From Cafeteria roenbergensis (taxonomy: Eukaryota; Sar; Bigyra; Bicosoecida; Cafeteriaceae): a DNA stretch of 64,000 nt. Shown one piece after another: positions 23,801-30,486 of this stretch. The notes beneath the pieces are model-generated. The model saw only the letters and a list, made by a program, of their open reading frames with translations. It had not been told where the DNA came from and did no database searches. Within the stretch, counting starts at the first letter, position 1; every line of letters begins with the position of its first letter. Position numbers and translations under genes: made by a program. The stretch is from positions 310,001-374,000 of the forward strand of contig VLTN01000035.1 in assembly GCA_008330645.1 (NCBI GenBank), read 5' to 3'.

Positions 23801-25709
23801 CGTCGCCCCCGTCAAGCAGCCATGCCGCATCCGCACCATGGTGGTCCGGGATCATTGCAAGCACCCGCTCGACCGTGTCGAGGTGGAGGAGGAGCGCGTC
23901 TCGGGACGTGGCTGTGGGCTCCGTCCTCAAGGCCGCTGGCGAGAAGCGTGCAAGCGCGTGCGCGCACATGGCCTCGGCTCGGGAGGCGTGGCGGGCTGCC
24001 GCGGCATCCACGTCGCCCGCTCTGCGGATGAGCACTTCTTTGCACAGCAAGGCCGCAAACGCCTGGCCGAGAAGCGCTGCCCCGCCGGACGCAGCGATGT
24101 CCGCGGAGGGGCTGCTCACGCCTGGCGGACTGCTGGCGAGCCACGCCAGGGACCAGCCTCCCTTCGCAGAATCCTTCAGCGACTCGCCGCGGCGGACGAC
24201 GTCGGCGCTCAGGCCTGCAGCTGAAGGCCACGCCCACGGGAACCGCGACGACAGCACAGGCAGCACGGGAGGAGCACGGGCGCCAGTTGCCAGCGCGGCT
24301 CCGAGGTCCAGGGTGGAGCCAGCCGGCTCGTCCGGCTGCGTGGCCGCTGCGCCTGCGCTTGACGGCCATCCGTGGCGCGCTGCCCACTCTCGCTCCGAGC
24401 CCAAGGGAAGGGGCGCCGCCCCGGCCTCGTCCGCAGCGGCCTCAGCGCGCACGGCGTCCTCCGCCTGGGCGGCAGGAGCCTCTGCGGACGTTGCGGGCGC
24501 TGAGGGCTCCTGCTCCTGGCCTGATTCTGACTCCTGGCGAACCGGCCCCGCGACGGACGAGCCTGCAGGCTCGGTTGCAGCTGGCGCCGACGCTCGGCCA
24601 GCACGATCCGGAGCCGCCTTTGCGCCAGATTGCTTTGCGTCGCTGCTGGCACCGCTTGGCGGCTCTGCGTCCGCCAGCCGCGGCACAGCACCAAGGCTGC
24701 GCTGCGAGCGCGAGTTTCCGCTTGCAGACGTTTGCCCGTGAACCGTCGTCGCCCGATCGGCCACGGCCTTGGTGGCCGGTGCAGGTAGTGCGGCCAGCGC
24801 CGTAGGTGGCGACATGCCCACGAGCGTGGCCAGCCTCTCCAAGGCCGGCCCAGGCATCGCCGAAAGGCCCGCAGCCGCAATGGCGCCGATGCTCGACAGC
24901 TGGGCAGCTCTGCTGCCAGGCTGCGGCCCGGGCCCCGGCTTGGTCAGGACTGCCCGGGGGGTGAGATCCACAGGGACGTTCGGCTTGAGCTCCGACGCCA
25001 GTTTCGCCACATCCTGGGTCAGAGTTATCCCAGCATCTGCCGCAAAGTGCGTTGCCAGCGTCCTGAGTGCACCATCAAGCTGATCAAGCTCAATAGCTGG
25101 CTCGGCCTTCACACGTTCCGCCAGCCTGTCGGCAGCGAGGTCGAAGCCCCTGCGAATTGCCATCTCTGTCAGGCGACGAACCTCGTGAGCTCTGTAGATT
25201 CGAACGTGAAAGCCGGGGTGATCGAACTCGCACGCGCGATGAACAGACAAGAAAACTTGCGACGAAAGGAGTTTGATGGATGGCTCCAGATCGTCGAGGA
25301 CGGCGCGAATGAGCGTTGACCAGTCCAGAGCGGAAGTCTCGCAGGCCAGCCTGTCGGCAGAGGTCATCGGCGCACTGAGGGCCGCCTTGGCGGCCGGTTC
25401 GGAAGCGTCCTTTGACGTCGCCACGCTGCAATCAGCGAGGAAGCGCCTGGCATCGCTCCACGTGAGGTCGGCGAGCTTGGGCTGCGGAACCAAGCGCGAA
25501 GCAGCAGCTCGGGAAGCCGGGTCCGCAGCCCCTGGAGCTCCCTCTGCGGCCCCGGAGCCACGCCCGTCTCGCGACTCAGCTCTCCCGGAGCTTGAAGGGT
25601 CTTTGTTGCTGCTGTTGGCCGAATCAGCAGCCAGTGCGCAGCCCTCGAAAAAGGACCATGTCTGGTCGGACAATTGAAACTTGCTCCAAGCAGCTTTCGT
25701 CCGCCGCAT
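17871..25709 (-). CDS. Giant HECT-type E3 ubiquitin ligase
   Basis: Single-exon gene of 2612 residues. The C-terminal ~500 residues form a HECT domain: N-lobe helices (AACRDAVHAAGRLLAAC, DPELARHLHLL), then LRHLLVFWTGEPGLP and the catalytic segment LPTAMICDKTLLLPVY, whose cysteine (about residue 2578) is where ubiquitin would be held as a thioester. The extreme end, FGLH, fits HECT tails. The N-terminal ~300 residues are helical and non-repetitive (WSDARRFLADCS; WSTLIRAVLDDLEPSIKLLSSQ). The middle is Ala-rich with an acidic Asp tract (plus-strand 22866-22937) and an Arg-Gly repeat block (about residues 1736-1790), which could bind RNA. The ATG at 25709 (MRRTKAAWSKF) is the first true ATG; the frame extends a few codons further. 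The middle region matches no family I know, so the substrate class is unknown. Confidence 0.8.
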   Translation of the reverse strand: MRRTKAAWSKFQLSDQTWSFFEGCALAADSANSSNKDPSSSGRAESRDGRGSGAAEGAPGAADPASRAAASRLVPQPKLADLTWSDARRFLADCSVATSKDASEPAAKAALSAPMTSADRLACETSALDWSTLIRAVLDDLEPSIKLLSSQVFLSVHRACEFDHPGFHVRIYRAHEVRRLTEMAIRRGFDLAADRLAERVKAEPAIELDQLDGALRTLATHFAADAGITLTQDVAKLASELKPNVPVDLTPRAVLTKPGPGPQPGSRAAQLSSIGAIAAAGLSAMPGPALERLATLVGMSPPTALAALPAPATKAVADRATTVHGQTSASGNSRSQRSLGAVPRLADAEPPSGASSDAKQSGAKAAPDRAGRASAPAATEPAGSSVAGPVRQESESGQEQEPSAPATSAEAPAAQAEDAVRAEAAADEAGAAPLPLGSEREWAARHGWPSSAGAAATQPDEPAGSTLDLGAALATGARAPPVLPVLSSRFPWAWPSAAGLSADVVRRGESLKDSAKGGWSLAWLASSPPGVSSPSADIAASGGAALLGQAFAALLCKEVLIRRAGDVDAAAARHASRAEAMCAHALARFSPAALRTEPTATSRDALLLHLDTVERVLAMIPDHHGADAAWLLDGGDDRPRGAGAASAATGSAVSAEDLQSLLDLCVFALLLSRQGGAVMADPRVAASQTASQHTARLLFCAAVAVRDTHGPPATANMSTSLFVACALACGLGRADASAWADDGRSALKRWAGVASALTTAPKGMDAALVEEEWPDVAALGSTDLAGLGDLAVPSLALLQHAGVHGSGKGVEQFGLRAWASGAPAGDALASLAGASPWGVEALLSLGQAGPAAGAGEVAVCGLAGPGESAVGSAARNIDSRLAAARAPTVSAPPALGSAGSVAGEMSTTEITADGLSRAGTSVGGDPDDGGDDDEDADGDDEDCDGYDHGDAGCCDDGRPDPANTESKSGSAGLSPTSCQGAAAAAVAAGARSTVSEPCAGGSEAGRPGGLSLRWGSGSIFPTSGLSARRLVDVQLGLRRAVAGKSAIVSEAELARPAIMDLAMRSAARHVAAGLLHGAQRYGEAFWSAVDAMETALPALAVCPRRIRSRAHQAEADEIAAAETRVGVSSATVARAAFGATADAMWRGLLGSVASADTCEARGASLAFVATPLALWGASPCVARALTACNVAAVRSAGASSGPARLGATLLMSPQAVLDTFRREAFDDTATSLRSAAASRTGGRASEVELVIEALDEGVLLGNRFAVARFGAGSLVQAVAFLASAGRADAARALAGLLDACSKELNGQPPIRAVHWLADGGSLSPGSLCALDLCPDVPLSARAVAEALAAAVHTCQHAQSVSGVASVLRSLLAGKLAAKELQHCVARTCAGQFGAPARSEALARCLWCDDVLSDEAAQFLTSVHARAALLSQAGLIGYRAALGIAGTDATEASRLLEAVVDCAIGFHLQTMRGSGRVHALQRLSELATVSGPDDEAFGSTQRIITFATLGSKLVPAADVLGPQDEEGVARCSLDAQLLCPNGPAPKVSVSVAVAPSAAAGDSGAGGWVASMVRDGFDVPAAGDRMCANGSAAEGPSRRPADTPVVEAAAAASSGASELARLAAQSAASSTGGLDTCGASLPDGGIGSLVERAGLLDAAALLRAHAAVAGGAAAPSVEASTLLTSLLRSVASLTALGSATAASFSVLVAAAEALQAVENLEAEREEAELRQDGPEELTGGSCGGRGGRNASVPRGRGRGRGRGRGQAPGRGRGRGAGVTRGRGSGRGGSRAGSAFAMRDDGDGAGAGDDGSADLTEGSRGDGERTGPTGEPPASDGGVGAQRAAAAAGRLRAALMGLDMASFAAQLSAVPTVAIGIPVNDASKPAQQGPGEAISAWATIQGLCASLCCATPMPRVEQPGSGAAPGWRVVPAGEGAAVLPVLRAAVRSRARDGVSVRLVAPAGFACAASSSPEDAAAWLRFAGGLRWPGWADCLADDAAALAAAHEVQQPLPVAFMSPQAMAPPALSNDAAPLVSGLCCLARPAPQMLAALAGSERALASVASVVRGRGWASDPCSVLLADAKAGSGLSAIVTPLLKFPPAALQCQGEQARVVKHPNVAARSPVGQADGPGLWRAIGEFGRLPTGCRPNVHLGFGESLGVPIHMAVTKEGLSALAFKAFVAAPRATRSKAKRLWPEQCAMFPLLRRSGAVGFRAPMPLETHHQVAACRDAVHAAGRLLAACVAREATLELGLSRGFCAFLVRGAAQWLTPAAADASAVAPVASSGAGGGGSSEAGEFSAVIPLSGVSEEEAAFVGGAEAALAFLHEVDPELARHLHLLATCEEESPAGRSLLDGSLTFSFTQQQRQRAGAAERQAPRKAKRKARPAKGLVPGGLGLAVSASNRVRYVRLTCARVLTGDASGDAPAYASVLETLHAPSGSRPAALEARQTRPAWSIASVLREALLGDLPELVHASPRALYARLSSPPAVDVAAIEASTSFATTSRVAKWFWDVARSLSADQLRHLLVFWTGEPGLPIGDVAGEPGRPPLKLEVALPEPVKAGANADDARAVAVLRLPTAMICDKTLLLPVYESKADLSRAVLALLSFTSVCDFGLH
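20396..20471. repeat. Repeat encoding an Arg-Gly tract
   Basis: CCGCGGCC-like tandem units that encode alternating Arg-Gly on the minus strand inside the HECT gene (about residues 1746-1771). RG tracts commonly mediate RNA binding. Confidence 0.7.
22866..22937. repeat. GTC/GTCGTC repeat encoding an Asp-rich tract
   Basis: Imperfect trinucleotide repeat that encodes an Asp/Glu/Gly-rich tract on the minus strand in the middle of the HECT gene. Confidence 0.6.
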
Positions 25710-26058
25710 GACTGCCCGGGCCGGCACTTCCCCGACCTCGCGGTTGTGTCACACAGTGTCTGTGCCCACAATGGCTGGCCAGGGCCGACGCGCGCGCAGT
25801 GCGCTGCTCCGTCTGCGACTGCTTGTGCCCCCTCGGACGCAAGCTCTGCCAGCCGCCGCCGCGACTGCCGCAGCGACGGTGTCTGCGCGCGCGTAAGCTT
25901 GGCCGCATGCCTCCCACGCGAGCTGACGCTCGGGCAGTGGAGCATGCCGACCCTTGGCGAGTGAGGTCCAAGGCGCGATCGAGAGAGAGCGCGAGCTCAT
26001 TTCTGTGGTGCAGTTTCAAGTCTCCATGCACATCACTCAGAGTTCCTCGCCATGCTTG
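25710..26058. other. Spacer between HECT and USP genes
   Basis: 349 bp upstream of the HECT start and downstream of the USP stop, both genes on the minus strand. It presumably contains the HECT promoter. Nothing specific was recognised. Confidence 0.4.
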
Positions 26059-27591
26059 CTACGGCGATCCCATGAGGCGCTCGCTGTCTTGGGTGACAAT
26101 GGCGGAGCACCGTGCCACCTTGACCAGCCTGTCAGACACGCTTCCCAACCCGACGTACTTGCCTGCAGCAAAGGCCGCGACACCGTCAGCGCCCATGGCC
26201 ACGTACAGCGCTCCAGCTTCGGCGGCGTACTCCGCAAGAGTGTCCGCGATGGTCGTGTCGGTGCCGTGCTCGATGAACTCGAAGGAGAACCGCTTGTCTC
26301 CGGCGGCAACTGCCTCGGCTGCCTCCTTCACAGCAGTCGCGCGAAACTGCGGCCGGAGCCCTTCCTGGTCGCGCTGGGACACGTGGACGACCCGGATCTC
26401 GTCGTCGTCGTTGGCCATAGTCTGCGAGGATCAAGAACGGCGCGCGAGGCAGGGGTTGCCCTCGACAAGAGGCGGACGTGCGCACGAGAGCCGCAGCCAG
26501 TCGAGCGGCCCGCGCAGCTGCAGCGGGAGCACTGCCGCCGGAGTGCGCTGGGGTCGCTCTGCGACACTCACGAGCACCTGCCGAATGCAGAAGAGGCTCT
26601 TGCGCGAGCCGTCGCAGGCCACCACGAACGGGCCGCTCTTGGGGAAGTCCGCGCCGCGCCCCTTGACAACCACGGAGGTACAATGGGCGCCACGCATCGA
26701 GTAGTCGGCGGTGGATCCCAGCACCGTGGGGCTACTGCGAGCTCGCAGGCAGAGGGTGCACGAGGCTGGCCGCCGGGCGGGTGAAGGGTTGGCGTCGGCC
26801 ATCGCTCGCTCGCGCTTGGACCCGCAGAGGCGCAACCCAATCGCCGTGGGCACAGCGAACCAAAGGGAGCGCTTCGCGACGGGGCCGTCCATGCCTCACT
26901 CCTTGGGTCCTTTCCTCCCCACCATGCCGACGCAGAACACGTCGAAGGTGCCGTTGTTCACGGCGTCGAGGACGGCCGTCCGCGTCGACTCGCCCAAGCG
27001 CTTGTTCTTGACAACGATGCTGTAGTTGGACTTGGGGAACTGCGGTCCAACGGCTCTCCGACACGCGAGCACGGCTCCGAAGACGCTGTTCGGGCGCGAG
27101 GCACCGCAAGGGCAACTTGAAGGGGTCAAGGCGCGCTCGCAGACAATTGAACCTCATCTCACGCGGCCGACGCATTCCACGTCGTATTGTTCCCGGATCG
27201 AGCTCGGCCGCATGTCATACGGCAGGTACGCTGCGATGCCAAGCAGCAGCGCAGGGCAGAGAAAGCTGGCCAGGCGGCGTTGCGGCGCGGGCGCGCGGAA
27301 AAGGCCAAGCGCTTGACTGGCTCGCGACTGATCCGCGGCGGTGTTTCCCGCTCCGCAAGTCCAGGGCTGGTGCAGCTCACTCTTGCCCGGGTCCGCGATG
27401 TGCAGTACAGTCACGTGGTCCCCGCGGCAGCAAAGCATGGCCGCAGCGTGAAAGGTCCTGAGGGAGAGCTCGCTGCCATCAACCGCGATGCAGTACCGCA
27501 GAGGCTCCCGCAGCTGGCCGGCGCCAACGTCCGTGACGATAGCGCGCAGGTCCACCTCGCCTTCGCCCGCAGTTGCAGCAGCAGCGGCCAT
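26059..27591 (-). CDS. Tandem universal stress protein (two USP domains)
   Basis: Five exons: 27591-27381, 27230-27163, 27039-26900, 26734-26572, 26421-26059, giving 314 residues. All phases agree and all four introns start GTGAG and end CAG. USP domain 1 opens YCIAVDGSELSLRTFHAA and VTVLHIADPGK, then passes through SNYSIVVKN, FDVFCVGMVGRKG and the nucleotide-loop/β5 segment VLGSTADYSMRGAHC. Domain 2 opens FVVACDGSRKSLFCIRQVL, then IRVVHVSQRD, ALYVAMGADG and GLGSVSDRLVKVARCSAIV. The G-x2-G-x9-G(S/T) nucleotide-binding signature is recognisable in both repeats. USP proteins bind ATP or act as stress-linked regulators; the specific role here is unknown. Unspliced, the sequence shows a stop and a new ATG three bases apart (26896/26892), which imitates two separate genes. 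Confidence 0.88.
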
Positions 27592-27764
27592 TCGTCGTCC
27601 TGGGTTGGCGGGGACGGGGGAGTGCGCAACGCCGGCTGACACCGGTCAGGTCGGTTGAAGCTCTGCTGGATTCATGCAGGCACAGAACAGCTCACCACTC
27701 ACAGCGCGAAGCGGGCTTGGACGCGCAGCCAACGACACCCTCCAGCCAGACTCTTCGCGCCGTA

Positions 27765-30110
27765 CTACGCTCGCGTGGTCGGCGTGCCGGGTGCGCGCAG
27801 TATTTGGGCGCCGCGCCGGCTGTGCTCTGACGGCGTGTAGGCGAACCACGACGCGACAGGCGGGGAAGCCAACCCTGCCGCTTCGGGCGTCGCCTGCAGT
27901 GGGTGCGGCTGCGGTGCGTCGCGTCTTGCTTGCGGGGTGGGCTGGGACGCGGCCCTTTGTTGGCCGGAGGGCCCCGTCCTACCCAAGGAGCTCGCATCTG
28001 GCGCCCCCGATGATTCTCCTCTGCCCCTGAGCTCAGGGGAGTTGCCAGCTGAGCGGCTGTCTGGCGTCCACGGCTCCGGTGGGAAAACGGGTGACAGCGC
28101 CTGCGCTGTCGGGGGGGACATGGAGGTGTCGAATAGCGGGTGGTCGCGAACAGGCGAGCCGGCGGACGGAGGTCGAGCCAATGGCTGCAGCGGCGACTTG
28201 GAACTGCTTTCGTGAGGAAGTCGCTTCATGGGGCCTCGGCTGGAGTCTGCAGTGGAGGTAACGACGATCGAAGCCTCGTCGGAGCCTCGGCTTGGGGCGC
28301 CTTCCGAGCAACGCTGGCGCCGCAAAGCTCCAGCCGAACTCTCCGCTCTCCGCGTGGACGTCGTCCCGTCGCTGCAGCCGGTGCCTCTCGCCACATGGGC
28401 TGCTTCTGGTGATAGAGAAGCTCTTGAGCGGCTTGGTGTCTGGCGGCTCGCGGTGACGTCGGCAGCGGCACTCTGACCTTCTGCGCAGAGCATCGCCGTG
28501 AGAATTGTCGTTGCTGGCTGGATGCTGGTGAGGGCGTCTTGCAACGCCCTCCTCCATCGCTGGCCAGAGTGCGGCCAGTCAAGCTCCAGTTGTGCACGCC
28601 GCATTGTCGCCGCGGCACGCTCCAACAGCACGTTCGCCTCCCTGACCAAGCTGGAGGCACTTGCCGCGCGCGCTTGCCCCGATCTGCGGGGTGGGGAGCT
28701 GACATGAGCTGTCGGCAACGACGCCGGCCTGCCTGGTCCAGGTGGCGCAGGGCCCAAGAGTGGGGATGCGGCCGAGTCTTGGCAGCGAGCTGTGTCCGCG
28801 GCACTCCACTCTGATCGACGCATGGCGCCTCCCCTGTCGGAACTGGGGTGGCATGACTCTGCCGCAGGCATGGGCTCTAGTTGGGAGGATGTTCGAGCGC
28901 GAATGCTCGCAAGCTCTCCCGCATCTGCCACCTGGCATGCGATGCGAATCCTGCCTGCTGCGGACAATTGCCGAGACACGAGTCCGTCTGCGGCCGCACT
29001 CTCGCAGCTGAGGAATCCCACAACGGCTGTCTCCGCATCTGAGTCGAGCACCGACTGGAGGCACCGAAGGAACCGTGAGTCGCGCAGCAAGCCACGGGCG
29101 GAACGGGGCCCTTCCTCGCAACCGGGGGAACTGAGGCCCTCGGCTGCTCTCGCGACGTCTCCAAACGAGTCACGGGAATCGCCAATCGCTCCCAGCAGTG
29201 CCAAGGACTTGTATACGGCATGGCCGTCGCGGGTGGCCGCTGCCGCCTCTGTGGCCACCGCCCTCCGGAGCAGGTCGTCGCCGCCTTCGAATGTCTGCGC
29301 CTGCCCCACGTCTGCCAGCACAGCCACGGTGAGCCCACCCCCGGAAGGATGGGCCACGCGAAAGAACAGGTGAACCCGGCTTGGCATGGACCTGCGCATG
29401 GCTTCCCTCTCGCGAGGAGTGTGTGCCATGGGGGCCTGCAGTTTCAGGGCCGCAGCGCAGGCACGCAGGTGATTGACGATCCAAGCCGCCTCCTCCTGGC
29501 TTCGGCACGACATAGCCTGGAGCCGGGCCACGGCCACCCTCTCGATCGCAACGGGAGGGAGCTGCGGGATGACTGTGCTGCTTGCGTCGAGCGCCGGGCG
29601 CCTGCAAGCGGTGCTGCTCCAAACAAAGGGCCGCTTCGACGGTGAACCCGGGCCCGTGGCCTCCGCCGAGCGACCCGGAGCACCGCCAGCGAGGCAGTCC
29701 ACTATTTGGTCTCCACGCATGGCCCATGCAGTCACAGTGAGCGCGTGGCCTGCTCGCGCGTCCTCGCCACCGCCTGCGCCGACGGATCCGCCCAAAGGAG
29801 GGTCGAGCGCACAGAGCATCCGGGCCATTGCCCTGAGTGCAAGCGAGCCAGGGCCCGGGCCGAACGCCCACTCATCCTTGTGCGACCCAAGACTGCCCAG
29901 AGCACAAATGCCAGCTTGGAGCCCAGCGCTCGCACGGTCGCAAAGCGGCGCCACTGCTTGCTCCCACACCTTGCCCCAATCGGCCGGCGCTCCGTCAGCG
30001 TCGCCGCGGCGGACCCTGTCCCGCGCTTCAAGACTGAAGGTTCGCACTGGGTGCCAAGCCCATGGCCTCTGCTTCTCGCTCCCTCCCTCAGAGTCGCCTT
30101 GCACGGCCAT
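27765..30110 (-). CDS. Kinesin-like protein with a degenerate motor domain
   Basis: Single-exon reading of 781 residues from the ATG at 30110. The N-terminal ~300 residues follow the kinesin motor plan: VWEQAVAPLCDRASAGLQAGICALG matches the helix and strand before the P-loop; MRRSMPSRVHLFFRV sits at switch I (normally N-x-x-SSRSH); LTVAVLADVG sits at switch II (normally DLAGSE); and YKSLALLGAIGD matches NKSL-x-ALG. The P-loop reads GSLGSHKDE instead of GQTGSGKT, so the last glycine and the threonine are replaced while the lysine (K78) is kept. Switch I serines and the switch II Asp-Leu-Ala-Gly are also altered. ATP hydrolysis is therefore doubtful, making it a candidate pseudomotor. The C-terminal ~380 residues are Ser/Pro/Arg-rich, without a clear coiled coil. 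The first β-strand is short or absent; a missing 5' exon is possible because the frame continues upstream to 30236. Confidence 0.68.
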   Translation of the reverse strand: MAVQGDSEGGSEKQRPWAWHPVRTFSLEARDRVRRGDADGAPADWGKVWEQAVAPLCDRASAGLQAGICALGSLGSHKDEWAFGPGPGSLALRAMARMLCALDPPLGGSVGAGGGEDARAGHALTVTAWAMRGDQIVDCLAGGAPGRSAEATGPGSPSKRPFVWSSTACRRPALDASSTVIPQLPPVAIERVAVARLQAMSCRSQEEAAWIVNHLRACAAALKLQAPMAHTPREREAMRRSMPSRVHLFFRVAHPSGGGLTVAVLADVGQAQTFEGGDDLLRRAVATEAAAATRDGHAVYKSLALLGAIGDSRDSFGDVARAAEGLSSPGCEEGPRSARGLLRDSRFLRCLQSVLDSDAETAVVGFLSCESAAADGLVSRQLSAAGRIRIACQVADAGELASIRARTSSQLEPMPAAESCHPSSDRGGAMRRSEWSAADTARCQDSAASPLLGPAPPGPGRPASLPTAHVSSPPRRSGQARAASASSLVREANVLLERAAATMRRAQLELDWPHSGQRWRRALQDALTSIQPATTILTAMLCAEGQSAAADVTASRQTPSRSRASLSPEAAHVARGTGCSDGTTSTRRAESSAGALRRQRCSEGAPSRGSDEASIVVTSTADSSRGPMKRLPHESSSKSPLQPLARPPSAGSPVRDHPLFDTSMSPPTAQALSPVFPPEPWTPDSRSAGNSPELRGRGESSGAPDASSLGRTGPSGQQRAASQPTPQARRDAPQPHPLQATPEAAGLASPPVASWFAYTPSEHSRRGAQILRAPGTPTTRA

Positions 30111-30486
30111 CGTTCCGCCGCACAGAGTCTCCAACGAGGAAGCACGCTGGCCGGCGCCGTCGCAGCGAGACCGTCTTGCGCGACTGCAACCTGGAGGGGG
30201 GAAAGGGGGCAAAGGCTCCCGAACCGAGGGAATCAAGCGGGCTCAGTGCCCCGCCCTGCACGGGGACGCTGCGTCGGGTTGGGACTGTGGCCTCGCGGCG
30301 CAGCGCGCAACTGCGGTTTGGCGAAACAGCATCTTTGCGCGCCTCCAATATTTTTGGCGCCGGCAGGCTGGACGCCAGCAACTCGACGAGGAACACCCGT
30401 GCATGTGGTAGCGGGGTCGCCTGCCGGCCAGCAACAGCTGAGAGATAACTCCTCACCCGGCCGGAGTCAGCGAGGGCGCTCGGGTG
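30111..30486. promoter_or_regulatory. Divergent intergenic region, kinesin-like / CDPK
   Basis: 376 bp between divergent starts. The minus-strand frame of the kinesin-like gene is open in part of it, so some of this may be an unrecognised 5' exon. The rest should hold both promoters. Confidence 0.4.

Noticed and set aside
25190-25230. TTCGAAC-like motifs resembling a tRNA T-loop
   Set aside because: They lie inside the HECT coding sequence and no cloverleaf can be drawn.
26431-26892. Separate small gene starting MDGPVAKRSLW
   Set aside because: Its N-terminal part is intron; splicing joins the rest to the USP gene and completes a USP domain.
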